A stretch of 64,000 nucleotides of DNA from Bdellovibrio sp. ZAP7 (GTDB lineage Bacteria; Bdellovibrionota_B; Oligoflexia; Oligoflexales; RGVZ01): positions 43,468 through 107,467 of the forward strand of contig CAMDKS010000004.1 of NCBI GenBank assembly GCA_945900755.1. The letters run 5' to 3'. Below are positions 16,571 to 25,189 of this stretch, piece after piece. The position numbers were made by a program, and so were the translations under genes. Within the stretch, counting starts at the first letter, position 1. Each line of letters starts with the position of its first letter. A model generated the notes under the pieces. That model made no database searches, was not told the DNA's origin, and saw only the letters and a program-made list of their open reading frames with translations.

Positions 16571-17024
16571 TTCTGGCATCGTTGTGCGTGTGGGTGTCTT
16601 TGCCGATATCCCACAAATATCTGCTTGGCAGGTATCTATGGCACTAGAAACGGAAGCCATGACCTTGGAACTAGGTGTGGTGCTCAAAGGAGTTACTCAC
16701 GTCCTTGACCATCCTGACGTGGGTCACTATATGGTCGCAGAAATTGACTGCATACCAGTTGGGTGTTGTCTCGTGCTTAGTGAATGGAGTGACTGGCGCA
16801 ATGGATCTGTCCTTTGGATTCATTCGGTATTTGTCGAGCATGCTCACCGCCGATCAAAAGTATTTGCAAGTCTTTACTCAGCCCTTCGCGAGCGAGTGGC
16901 AACGGACTCCAGCCTTCGAGGCTTGCGGCTTTACGTTGATAAAACAAACCATAAAGCGATTCAAGTTTATGAAGCCCTAGGCATGAAACGTGAGCACTAC
17001 CACCTGTTTGAGTGGATGAAGTAA
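16560..17024 (+). CDS. GNAT-family N-acetyltransferase
   Basis: This 154-residue protein begins at a TTG inside the end of lysS, preceded by AAGAAG. It has the GNAT fold pattern: HYMVAEIDCIPVGCCLV (beta 2-3), the acetyl-CoA-binding region WIHSVFVEHAHRRSKVFASLY in which R-x-x-G is modified to R-R-S-K, and the C-terminal LYVDKTNHKAIQVYEALGM. The substrate is unknown. The overlap with lysS suggests coupled expression. The altered pyrophosphate loop may affect acetyl-CoA binding. Confidence 0.8.
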   Translation: MKPNSGIVVRVGVFADIPQISAWQVSMALETEAMTLELGVVLKGVTHVLDHPDVGHYMVAEIDCIPVGCCLVLSEWSDWRNGSVLWIHSVFVEHAHRRSKVFASLYSALRERVATDSSLRGLRLYVDKTNHKAIQVYEALGMKREHYHLFEWMK

Positions 17025-17126
17025 ACGAAATGAGCCCTTCAAATTGTTTTATATTTCCTAGGCTCATTGAGGCCTCTGGGCAGCCATAAAATACCTAATA
17101 TTTTATATAACTTCATGATATTGCTG

Positions 17127-17142
17127 AATATTATATAATATT
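17127..17142. repeat. AT palindrome in promoter region
   Basis: AATATTATATAATATT is a perfect 16-base palindrome in the very AT-rich 196-base gap (17025-17220) before the outer-membrane protein gene. It may be a protein-binding or easily melted site. No canonical -35 is clear. Confidence 0.3.
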
Positions 17143-17220
17143 TTATCATTCCCCCTATAGTTCTTAGGAAATGCTCCGATAGCCTATATAGGTCGACAAT
17201 GGTCGTCCTTGGGGGGGTCC

Positions 17221-18399
17221 GTGAGCATTCAAAAAAAACTGACACTACTACTTGCTATGACAGCCTATGCTGAACCTACGGCGTTTGCACAAACGGCAGA
17301 GACGACGACTGTTGATTCAGAAACAGTGTTAGACCCGTCACCGTTTTCAACCTGTCGAGCGGCCGGAATGGGCGGAGCCCTCAGCACAATTGCAGACGAC
17401 CTGGATGCTTTATATTACAATCCCGCAGGAATTGGTGGCGTAGGTTTTGAATCTCAATCGCAAAAAGTGCCTCCTATCAGAGGCATTCTTTTTCCTTACG
17501 CCTCCGTGAGCATTAATGAAAATGCTAAAGCTGTTGACAGTAAATTTAAAGCTACCGGTGCACAGAGTGACGCTAGTGCCGGAGCAGCCGTGATGGACGC
17601 CAATACAGGCAAACGCCAATATGCTCGAGCGTCATTTATTCCTATGGGATTTCTGGTTGGGCGAACCGCTGTCGTGCCCGTGATCGACCACCAAATTGCC
17701 GCAGTTCCGGTTGCTGGAGCTCCAGGGCAGATTAAAATGCGTTACCGAACCATTTCTGGCGTCATGGTTGGATCGTCGATTGCTGATCATGGCAATCGAT
17801 TCTCTCTCGGATTTTCCACCTTGATGGGCACTATCGAGGAGACCGCAGGCACGTTTGCCTACACTGACATGGTCGATGTCGAAAAACGAAAAGAGATTCT
17901 TAAAGCAAACCGCAAAACATATGAATCTAGTTCGTCCAATGTTGGGATGCTCTTTAGAATTCCCAAGTCTATAACTCCGACCCTATCAGTCGTAGCAAGG
18001 AATGTGGGCAATTCAAAAAATTTAGCAAAAGACAAGAGCCAAAAACCACTGGTCTATGACGAAGATCTCACGGCAGGATGTTCTATCTCACCTGATGTGG
18101 GAAAAATCGGGCGCTTCAATATGATTGTTGAAAGCGGTATGCTTACGCAAAAACACATGGCTGGGAAAAAGAAAATGCGCGGAGGAATGGAATTACTTTT
18201 GGGTGGCGAAACCGGCAAAAGCCTCCTGGGACTGCGCTTGGGTGGAAATAATGCCGGTGGAAGCGCAGGCATACACCTCAATATTGGACTTCTGGGCTTT
18301 GAGGCCGAAGTCCACGCTGTAGATGTTGGTGTCGATAATGATCGATTGATCGAACGCCGTGCAAGCGGAATCGTCTATATCAACGTCGCAAGCTTTTAG
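17221..18399 (+). CDS. Outer-membrane beta-barrel protein (FadL/UPF0164-like)
   Basis: From the GTG at 17221 the 392-residue protein has a signal peptide to about residue 24. The next segment is CRAAGMGGALSTIADDLDALYYNPAGI, given here in pieces: GMGGALSTIADD and ALYYNPAGI. That is the characteristic N-terminus of FadL-like and PorV/UPF0164 barrels. The rest alternates short beta strands. Such proteins transport hydrophobic compounds or anchor secreted proteins. A TTG four codons upstream is an alternative start. It is a single gene between lysS-acetyltransferase and the ccm cluster. Confidence 0.75.
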   Translation: MSIQKKLTLLLAMTAYAEPTAFAQTAETTTVDSETVLDPSPFSTCRAAGMGGALSTIADDLDALYYNPAGIGGVGFESQSQKVPPIRGILFPYASVSINENAKAVDSKFKATGAQSDASAGAAVMDANTGKRQYARASFIPMGFLVGRTAVVPVIDHQIAAVPVAGAPGQIKMRYRTISGVMVGSSIADHGNRFSLGFSTLMGTIEETAGTFAYTDMVDVEKRKEILKANRKTYESSSSNVGMLFRIPKSITPTLSVVARNVGNSKNLAKDKSQKPLVYDEDLTAGCSISPDVGKIGRFNMIVESGMLTQKHMAGKKKMRGGMELLLGGETGKSLLGLRLGGNNAGGSAGIHLNIGLLGFEAEVHAVDVGVDNDRLIERRASGIVYINVASF

Positions 18400-18471
18400 G
18401 AGCCTTATTTTCCTTACTTTCTAGTCGAATTGCCTAGACATCCGTGATCACTAATCTATAATTGTAGCACT

Positions 18472-19092
18472 ATGCTATCAGTACAAAAAATCTCGTTTGG
18501 GTTTAAAAATCAAAAGCTTTTTCAGGACGTAAGTTTTAACCTTGAAGCAGGTCAACTTATACGCATTTCTGGCGCCAACGGTTCAGGAAAGAGTACCATG
18601 TTAGGCTTAATTGCGGGCCTCATTACGGGTGGTGGCGGCTCGATATTGTTTGCAGGCGACGATGATTTTCGCCAGTGGACTAGCTGGATCGCACCTGACG
18701 CCAATGGATTAGTCCCGACCCTCTCTGCAACTGAAAATTTGAATTTTTGGCTGGAGTTGCGCGGAGTAAAGTTAAAGGTTGGATCCCTACAAACAACGTT
18801 AGGCCGCTGGGGCCTTAGTGGTGATTGGATTCAATCCTCCCTGCCCGTCGCCAAATTTTCAACTGGCATGAAACGCCGCTTAGCACTCGCTAAACTAGAG
18901 CTCGAAGGATCCAAACTTTGGCTACTTGATGAACCTTTGTTTGGCTTAGATGACGGAGCCTGCAAACAATTTCGAGACTCCCTAGATCGACATCTTAGTG
19001 CAGGCGGTGCTAGCCTTGTGGTCACCCACGATGATCGTCTTCTTGAAAGAATTAGGCATCAGACAATATCCTTAGGTGGGACAGGCTTATGA
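18472..19092 (+). CDS. ccmA: Haem exporter ATP-binding subunit CcmA
   Basis: This 206-residue ABC ATPase is of the short CcmA type. Its Walker A is GANGSGKST, its signature region FSTGMKRRLALAK, its Walker B LWLLDEPLFGLD, and its switch His lies in VTHDD. With CcmB it forms the ABC transporter that releases holo-CcmE from CcmC during cytochrome c maturation. Its stop overlaps the start of ccmB (ATGA). The ATG follows an AT-rich leader with a TATAAT-like box at about 18459. Confidence 0.93.
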   Translation: MLSVQKISFGFKNQKLFQDVSFNLEAGQLIRISGANGSGKSTMLGLIAGLITGGGGSILFAGDDDFRQWTSWIAPDANGLVPTLSATENLNFWLELRGVKLKVGSLQTTLGRWGLSGDWIQSSLPVAKFSTGMKRRLALAKLELEGSKLWLLDEPLFGLDDGACKQFRDSLDRHLSAGGASLVVTHDDRLLERIRHQTISLGGTGL

Positions 19093-19796
19093 CCCTAAAA
19101 AACACTGCGCGACAGACCTGGATCGAAAATGTCAGAACACTGTTCGCTCATAGCCTGCGTGTGGATATTTCTTCGAAGGAACGTTTGATCACCCCGATCT
19201 TTTTCGCCTTGATTATCTTAATGCTCTTTTCATTTGCTATTCCAGAACCCGACGTCGCCATGCGTTCACGGATGATGGTGGCAGAGTCTCAACTGGCCAT
19301 TTTTTTCGCCCTTCAAATCGCATTTTCTAGGACGTTTGAGTCCGAACGCATAGACCGCACGTTTGATCATCTTCGACTGAGCCCCATTTCTTCGTCTGCT
19401 TTTATAACGAGTAAAATTTTGCACGTGCTGTTTATCGGTGGCGGGACGATGCTGTGTACCGGAATTCTTTCGGTCATTTTACAGGGCCAAAACATGGGAC
19501 AAATGGCTGATCCGGTCGTGTTAGGCGCAGCTTTCTTGACGCTCCTTGGCCTAACCGGACTTGGAGTTTTGTTGGCCTCGATCACCCTAAATGCCGAGGG
19601 ACATCAAATTTTATTTCCGCTCCTGTATTTTCCCCTTTCTGTTCCCGTGCTACTTTGTTCTACTGAGGGACTCGTTCATTGGCTCGACACCTATAAATGG
19701 GATTCAACAATGAGGGGCTGGTCTGTTATGCTCATTGCCTTTGATATTATTTATTTAACACTTACCATCCTACTCGGCACAGAAGCTGTCGATTGA
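19089..19796 (+). CDS. ccmB: Haem exporter membrane subunit CcmB
   Basis: This 235-residue protein has six hydrophobic segments and the CcmB pattern: an N-terminal amphipathic segment (DISSKERLITPIFF), FERTF-like SRTFESERIDRTFDHLRLSPIS, then the C-terminal helices ending near FPLSVPVLL. It is the permease partner of CcmA. The start overlaps ccmA by four bases. Confidence 0.93.
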   Translation: MTLKNTARQTWIENVRTLFAHSLRVDISSKERLITPIFFALIILMLFSFAIPEPDVAMRSRMMVAESQLAIFFALQIAFSRTFESERIDRTFDHLRLSPISSSAFITSKILHVLFIGGGTMLCTGILSVILQGQNMGQMADPVVLGAAFLTLLGLTGLGVLLASITLNAEGHQILFPLLYFPLSVPVLLCSTEGLVHWLDTYKWDSTMRGWSVMLIAFDIIYLTLTILLGTEAVD

Positions 19797-19823
19797 TTTT
19801 TAAGAATGGGATTAGGAAAAAGT

Positions 19824-20516
19824 ATGACCGAGCGCAAATCAAAATTTACTCTAGCCAACTCCCTGACAGTGCTACTTGCGATGCTGCTCGGACAATGGAT
19901 GTTGGCCTGGTTATGGGTACCTGTGGATGAAGCACAAGGGGACGTTTACCGAGTTATATACCTTCATGTGCCGGCGGCCTTTGCCTCATTTCTCAGTGCA
20001 GGCGTGCTACTTATCGGCAGCCTGTTAGCCCTACGCTCCAAAGACGAACACTGGCTAAACCTATCGAGAGCGGCCGCCGAAGTAGGCCTCCTCTTTACAC
20101 TACTAACATTAGCGACAGGCAGCATCTGGGGTAAGCCTACTTGGGGAGTATGGTGGACTTGGGATGCGCGCCTAACCACATCTTTCCTACTCGCACTCAT
20201 GTATGGGGGTTGGATTCTGCTTTTTGGGGCCATTCCACAGGGGCCCTCACGCACACGAAGCTGCTCGATTCTCGGCGTTATGATTGCTGCGGACGTCCCT
20301 ATTATTTATAAAAGCGTGACCTGGTGGAGAACTCTTCATCAACCCCAAACCATCCTGCGCACTGGCGGCTCAACAATGGATAGTGACATGCTATGTGTCC
20401 TCCTATCCGGCATCGCAATCATGGCCTTAGTGACCGTTAATATGATATTGGTCCGACGTGAAACACTTCGCCTCGAACAAGAACTCGAAGAAAAATCTCT
20501 TGGAGGTGCATCATGA
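19824..20516 (+). CDS. ccmC: Haem handling protein CcmC
   Basis: This is a 230-residue polytopic protein with the tryptophan-rich WWD signature WGVWWTWDARLT and two haem-ligand histidines in VIYLHVPAA and RTLHQPQT. CcmC attaches haem to CcmE. The ATG at 19824 has AGGA upstream. An ATG at 19806 is possible but lacks a site. It overlaps ccmD by four bases. Confidence 0.94.
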   Translation: MTERKSKFTLANSLTVLLAMLLGQWMLAWLWVPVDEAQGDVYRVIYLHVPAAFASFLSAGVLLIGSLLALRSKDEHWLNLSRAAAEVGLLFTLLTLATGSIWGKPTWGVWWTWDARLTTSFLLALMYGGWILLFGAIPQGPSRTRSCSILGVMIAADVPIIYKSVTWWRTLHQPQTILRTGGSTMDSDMLCVLLSGIAIMALVTVNMILVRRETLRLEQELEEKSLGGAS

Positions 20517-20665
20517 GTCCATATCCAGAAGCCACAAACGCCATGCCATACCTCATTGCTTGCTATGCACTGGGGGTCCTTTCCATTTTCGGATACGCTG
20601 TGTGGCTATGTCGCCATCGAATCCAAGTTAACCGCTATCTCGCCGCCATAGATAAGAGGGCCTAA
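20513..20665 (+). CDS. ccmD: Small membrane protein CcmD
   Basis: A 50-residue frame starts at ATG 20513 inside the ccmC stop and ends two bases before ccmE. It has one transmembrane helix (MPYLIACYALGVLSIFGYAV) followed by a basic tail (CRHRIQVNRYL), the usual CcmD layout. CcmD helps release holo-CcmE from the CcmABC complex. Confidence 0.88.
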   Translation: MSPYPEATNAMPYLIACYALGVLSIFGYAVWLCRHRIQVNRYLAAIDKRA

Positions 20666-20667
20666 TC

Positions 20668-21180
20668 ATGAACTTGTCTCCAAAGAAAAAACGCTCGAAG
20701 TCAACCAAATGGGTCATCGGCATTAGTCTAATCGCCGTTGCCGTTATCGCCATTGCTTTGACCCAAATCTCGTCAAACACCGTATATTTCTATACTCCGG
20801 ACGAGGCTCAAGCAAAAGCTGCGACGCTAACCTCGCAAAACATAAAGGTTGCAGGCATGGTGGTTGCGGGAAGTCGCGAATGGGTAGCAGAGACTCTAAA
20901 GCTAGCGTTTACGATCACGGATTTAAAAAATCATGATATACGGGTCAGCTACAATGGCCCGCCTCCAGACATGTTCAAAGAGGGGCAAGGCGTTGTCGTT
21001 GAGGGTACCATTTCAGGAGATGGGAAATCATTTGCCGCGAGAACACTTATGGTTAAACACTCGGAAGAATACAAAAAACCGAGCACCGATGGCGGCACAA
21101 TGAACAAAGAGCTGCTCGAGAAAAGTCTTTTTAAGACTCAAGCGACCGACAAACCTTCTAATAGCGGCACACAACCATGA
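20668..21180 (+). CDS. ccmE: Haem chaperone CcmE
   Basis: This 170-residue protein has an N-terminal membrane anchor (residues 15-34) and the OB-fold domain with YFYTPDEA and VAGMVVAGS. The covalent haem-binding histidine is His131 in KHSEEYKKP, corresponding to the usual KH-D-E-x-Y motif. It carries haem to the CcmFH ligase. The stop overlaps ccmG by four bases. Confidence 0.94.
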   Translation: MNLSPKKKRSKSTKWVIGISLIAVAVIAIALTQISSNTVYFYTPDEAQAKAATLTSQNIKVAGMVVAGSREWVAETLKLAFTITDLKNHDIRVSYNGPPPDMFKEGQGVVVEGTISGDGKSFAARTLMVKHSEEYKKPSTDGGTMNKELLEKSLFKTQATDKPSNSGTQP

Positions 21181-21839
21181 CAGAAACAGATCAACCCTAT
21201 AAAGCCTTTGTGCCCCCTCAAGCCCAACAAGCCCATCAAAAGGTAATGAAACAATCTAAAATCAATCGCAGCAAACGCCACCGCATCATAACGCTCGTTA
21301 TTGCTGGGCTTGCCCTTTTTGTGCTCGGAATTTTGGTTAAAGGATTAACCATGAATCCGTCCGTTGTTTCATCCGCATTAATTGGCAAGCCCGCCATTGA
21401 TTTCGAGGTAGAGGTTCTTGAGGGTGCGTCGTGGTTACCGAAATTAAGTGGAAATAAGATTAAACTATCAGACCTTCGTGGCAAGCCTCTGATCTTAAAT
21501 TTTTGGGCAAGCTGGTGTGTCAGCTGCCGCGAAGAGGCTGCACAGATGGAGATGTTTTGGGAAAAATATCGCGACCGCGGCATTATCGTACTAGGAGTTG
21601 CTATCCAAGATTCGCCAGAAGCCGCACGAGAATTTGCTAAACAACATGGAAAAACATATCCCATAGCCCTTGACGTCAGCGGGAAAACGAGCATCGACTA
21701 CGGTGTCTATGGCGTTCCCGAATCATTTTTTATTGATGAAAAAGGTATTATTATTCACAAAGAAGCCGGACCGGTTACGTTCCAACTCCTAGAAGAACTT
21801 AACTCGAGGTATCAAGCCAACCGGTCTGATCGAGGATAA
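21177..21839 (+). CDS. ccmG: Membrane-anchored thioredoxin-like CcmG
   Basis: This 220-residue protein has one N-terminal anchor (about 37-57) and a thioredoxin fold with the redox motif WCVSC (Cys114/Cys117), the cis-proline loop YGVPESFFID and an AlkC/TlpA-type core. It reduces apocytochrome cysteines before haem attachment. It closes the visible ccm operon. The ccmF and ccmH genes, which normally follow, are absent. Confidence 0.92.
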   Translation: MTETDQPYKAFVPPQAQQAHQKVMKQSKINRSKRHRIITLVIAGLALFVLGILVKGLTMNPSVVSSALIGKPAIDFEVEVLEGASWLPKLSGNKIKLSDLRGKPLILNFWASWCVSCREEAAQMEMFWEKYRDRGIIVLGVAIQDSPEAAREFAKQHGKTYPIALDVSGKTSIDYGVYGVPESFFIDEKGIIIHKEAGPVTFQLLEELNSRYQANRSDRG

Positions 21840-21960
21840 ATCCTACTTTGTACGCCACCAAGACCAGCGGTGCAATCAAGGCCAAAAAAACCACGATAGG
21901 AAGAAACTCTAATGTGTCTTGAAGGTCGTCAATTTTACAGTCTTCTTTAGTAAACAGCAT
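21799..21960 (-). CDS. Small single-pass membrane protein
   Basis: A 53-residue frame has a good GGGAG site eight bases before its ATG (complement of 21958-21960). An acidic N-terminus (KEDCKIDDLQDTLEF) is followed by one strongly hydrophobic helix (LPIVVFLALIAPLVLVAYKV). Its 3' end overlaps the convergent ccmG by 41 bases. The family is unknown. The strong ribosome-binding site and clean membrane segment make it more than a random frame. Confidence 0.45.
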   Translation of the reverse strand: MLFTKEDCKIDDLQDTLEFLPIVVFLALIAPLVLVAYKVGFILDQTGWLDTSS

Positions 21961-22024
21961 TGAAATGCTCCCTTTGGTCATTTGATTCGTTAATATTGAT
22001 CTTAGCACAGACTATTCTTCTCTG

Positions 22025-23422
22025 TCACGGATTGACTATCGTCACGGCCGCCGACCGCACAGAAATGCTAGGAATACCCGGCACCTTCTCTAAACTCTGA
22101 GCCACAGCTTCGTAGGTATACGTTACACCGGACTCGAGCACGTTTGAAGGAATCGTTAGAGTGCGAGTTGCACCAGCCACCGCACTAGACTCGTAAACCT
22201 TTACGCCTGCCGAGTTTGTTACAGAAATTGACCAGAAAAAAGCTTGATTATCAGTACCAAACGGATTGCCCGCTAATGTGGCAACCCGCGTCGTGGTCAC
22301 GTAGGTCGACGTAATCGCCTCCATTGTAATGCTCGGAAAGGTCCATGGATATTCGGCAGTAAATGCAGAATCCCCGGTTCCGATCGTCATCTGCAAAAAC
22401 ACAACCTGATTAATTCTTGGCGCCTTGCCGCTGGCCAGCTGTATTTTTCGGCCGTACAATAGATCTCCTGACGATCCGTCGAAGGCCGTAGCATCATCGG
22501 CCAGTGTTCCGTCCCACGCAGCCGTGGTGCCGTCTATTGCCATTGTCGTGGCCGACGCCGTTAAACTTGTGGCCGTGCGAATTTTCATTTCAGCAGGCTT
22601 GAAACCGTCGCGAACTTTTGCGGCGAACTGCAGTGTCGTCGTTGTCGCCGTCTTTTCATATCGCACTGCAAAATACTCTAGTCCTAGCAAGTAGTGGGCA
22701 TCGCTAAGAGCCTCTAAATTGTCGGCCACGTTATTTCCGTTTGCATCCGTATCAAATACGTCCAAAGTCCCGTCCCCGTCGTCGTCTCCATCAAAAGAGT
22801 TCAATATTCCATCTCCATCAAGATCCATATCCGAATCGTTGGAAATTCCATCCTTGTCGGTATCCACGACCGCCAAACTAAAATTATTTCCCGTTAATGA
22901 TAAACCAAGAGTTCCCACACCATCTGGATTTCCATCAGCATCCGTATCGGTCGCATAGTAGTCTTGAATGGCAATTCCAGTTGTCGTTTGGAACGACAGA
23001 CCAGATCCCTTTTGCACGATTTGAGGAATAACAATACCGGCAACACTAAAATATTGCTTGACTGTATTCGCCTTAGAGGATGGCAGAGCCATGACCGATT
23101 GAATCAAATAATCAGGGGAAAGGAGGACTGCAGTGTGCGAGGCTTCCAGATCTAATTTGCCCCATTTCAATATTCCTGACGCATCAACGTCCGCCACGCG
23201 TGCAACACCGCTTTGTCGTTCGATCAATGCGACAACCCAACTTTTCATCTGCGCCGGAGTGCCTGATTGGCTTGTAATCGTACCGCTAACATTCTGTTGA
23301 TTTGAAGAAAAACTCGCACCAGCAGCCGCACTGCCTGAGTCCTCACTGGACGTCTTGCCGCAATAGGACAACCCAATGGTTGCACCAAGGCAGACGGTCA
23401 GAAATGTGGTCGATCGCAGCAT
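22025..23422 (-). CDS. Lipoprotein with calcium-binding DxDxDG repeats
   Basis: This 465-residue protein has a signal sequence with lipobox LSYC (Cys21). Residues about 155-235 carry a cluster of thrombospondin type 3-like calcium loops (DTDADGNPDG, DTDKDGISNDSD, DLDGDGILN, DDDGDGTLD, DTDANGN). Beta-rich segments that look like exported Ig or FN3-like domains flank them. It is likely a surface lipoprotein stiffened by Ca2+. GAGGG precedes the ATG. It is a single gene, convergent to ccmG and the small membrane gene. Confidence 0.75.
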   Translation of the reverse strand: MLRSTTFLTVCLGATIGLSYCGKTSSEDSGSAAAGASFSSNQQNVSGTITSQSGTPAQMKSWVVALIERQSGVARVADVDASGILKWGKLDLEASHTAVLLSPDYLIQSVMALPSSKANTVKQYFSVAGIVIPQIVQKGSGLSFQTTTGIAIQDYYATDTDADGNPDGVGTLGLSLTGNNFSLAVVDTDKDGISNDSDMDLDGDGILNSFDGDDDGDGTLDVFDTDANGNNVADNLEALSDAHYLLGLEYFAVRYEKTATTTTLQFAAKVRDGFKPAEMKIRTATSLTASATTMAIDGTTAAWDGTLADDATAFDGSSGDLLYGRKIQLASGKAPRINQVVFLQMTIGTGDSAFTAEYPWTFPSITMEAITSTYVTTTRVATLAGNPFGTDNQAFFWSISVTNSAGVKVYESSAVAGATRTLTIPSNVLESGVTYTYEAVAQSLEKVPGIPSISVRSAAVTIVNP

Positions 23423-23626
23423 TCTATTCCCTCACGAAAGTTTTACCCACGACCTATCGGTGATTTACTACGCAACATGAGCAGCCTCGGCACACTTGGC
23501 GGCACGTCTCTTTGGAAAAAACCGAAAAATAGGGTATTTCTTCAATCCTGTTAGGCCATACAATTTCAATTTGGTGGCTCAAATTTTTTTGTCATGGTAA
23601 TTCTTCGGTAGGCAGATTGAGGGAAA

Positions 23627-23956
23627 ATGGCTGGAAATTTCACACACATTAATGATTCATTCGTTTGCGAAAACTGCGATAAAAATGTTCCGGCCGCCTC
23701 GTCAGGCTGCCGCAATCATTGCCCCCACTGCTTGACCAGTAAGCACGTGGACATTAAGCCTGGGGATCGCCAAAATACATGCCTAGGCCTGCTGAGGGCA
23801 ACGGGCTACGAGCTTGACTCAAAAAAAGGCATCGTCCTCCTTTTTACCTGCGAAAAATGCGCTGCCAAAACTAGAAATAAAGCGAACCAGGACGACCCCC
23901 TTTGCCCAGATAATTACGACGCTATTTTGGCCCTCACAAAAACCTGGATGCCCTGA
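23627..23956 (+). CDS. RNHCP domain protein
   Basis: This 109-residue zinc-ribbon-like protein has the RNHCP signature: CENCDKNVP, GCRNHCPHCL and CEKC near the end, giving three paired cysteine sites. Members of this family (RNHCP, known only by domain) are small and mostly uncharacterised, often thought to bind nucleic acid. The ATG has GAGGG upstream. Confidence 0.85.
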   Translation: MAGNFTHINDSFVCENCDKNVPAASSGCRNHCPHCLTSKHVDIKPGDRQNTCLGLLRATGYELDSKKGIVLLFTCEKCAAKTRNKANQDDPLCPDNYDAILALTKTWMP

Positions 23957-24138
23957 GCCTCAACCTATTCGTCACATTCATTGCTCGCAACATAAAGATT
24001 GACAAGTCTAATGGTCAAATTTTGCCTATCCCCAATAATGTGAGATTCCAGTAAGATATAGATATAAATAGAATGAAATTATGACGGCAGCGCGGATGAT
24101 TGGGCGAGCGTGTAAACGACATTTTATGGAGAGAATTT

Positions 24139-24696
24139 ATGTCACGAGAATCCAATTTAAAAACGATGTTTTATACGGCTTTCGACGCTTCACTGATCGC
24201 AAGTTTTCTTGCGAAAGTTTCAACAAAAAGAGAACCTGAGCGACGCACAATGAACGAATTTTTAGGGGAAGGCACGCATTTTCAAAGTTTTCAAATTGCT
24301 GCCACTCCCATTCCCTTGGCAGTAAATATTGCGAAGAACGCCTTCACTCAAAAAGGCGAGGCCGCGATTGAGCGCTGGAAAGCGGCTATCGAGCTGGCCC
24401 GCTCTCTCGAAAATGCGGATCTCATCCCGCCAATGAGTGTTGTGTTCGGAAGTGGGCTCACGGCGATCGTCATGCCAAAAGGAAATAATCTTTCTCGAGC
24501 GGCAGAAAAATCCGTGCCTGCGTCCCTCCAGGACGTGTCGAAAGCATTGGGACAAGCCGGCCTCATTCTGGACGACTATCCTCAGGTGCGAGAAGTTCTC
24601 GGGATCCCATTTATAATTGACTGGTCCGATCTCAGTTTTCTTCGGGACAGTTCTGGAAAATTGGCGGGAATTCATTCCACGACCTCGTTTACGTAA
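24139..24696 (+). CDS. Unknown cytoplasmic protein
   Basis: A 185-residue frame begins at ATG 24139 (GGAGAG upstream). A longer frame with a TTG start is less likely. It has no signal peptide or membrane segment. The sequence is mixed alpha/beta, with FDASLIASFLAKVSTKREPERR near the start given here only in part as DASLIASFLAK, and GIPFIIDWSDLSFL near the end. I do not recognise a family. A pseudogene follows on the same strand. Confidence 0.55.
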   Translation: MSRESNLKTMFYTAFDASLIASFLAKVSTKREPERRTMNEFLGEGTHFQSFQIAATPIPLAVNIAKNAFTQKGEAAIERWKAAIELARSLENADLIPPMSVVFGSGLTAIVMPKGNNLSRAAEKSVPASLQDVSKALGQAGLILDDYPQVREVLGIPFIIDWSDLSFLRDSSGKLAGIHSTTSFT

Positions 24697-24749
24697 TCAG
24701 TCCCTGCCGCGAAAGATCTAGCAACACATTCTCGGAGGCGAATATCATT

Positions 24750-25095
24750 ATGAAAAAAGTATTTTTGATTTTGGGGTCTCTCATTTTGATGGGCCTAATT
24801 TTGCCTACATTCTTGAACTCCAATTTTAAGATGTCTCGCTCAATCGCCATCAATGCGCCAATCGCAACAGTTTTTTCGAGACTGACTGATTTACATGAGT
24901 ACGTAAAATGGAATCCCTTTCCTGAGGGTGATCCCACTAACCAAGCGGAGGTGTCAAACTGAATTAGTTTGGGAGTTGGAGCAGGAGCTTTCATACTTCA
25001 GCCGATACTTTGGCTTGTTTATGGATTCAATGATGGGAAAGCATTTTGAAAAGGGACTTTCGAATTTCAAATCTTTAATTGAAGCACCAAAATAA
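24750..25095 (+). pseudogene. SRPBCC (polyketide cyclase-like) gene with internal deletion
   Basis: The first frame (24750-24962, 70 residues) has an N-terminal membrane anchor and then RSIAINAPIATVFSRLTDL and WNPF, the typical start of a SRPBCC lipid-binding domain. It stops early. From about 24964 a second frame in another phase reads LVWELEQELSY, YFGLFMDSMMG, HFEKGLSNFKSLIE and stop at 25093-25095, the typical SRPBCC C-terminus. About 60 central residues are missing, so the gene is broken by a deletion and frameshift. Confidence 0.75.
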
Positions 25096-25189
25096 TTCTT
25101 GGCTCGTTTTCGCTAGTGGTGCTGCAAGAAGCACGACTCTGTACTACCGCTTTGTTATGCTGTCCGCTTAAAAAACGAAGTTTTTTGAC

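Noticed and set aside
17041..17084. GAGCC...GGCTC hairpin after the acetyltransferase gene
   Set aside because: The stem is short, the loop long and there is no T run, so it is not a convincing terminator.
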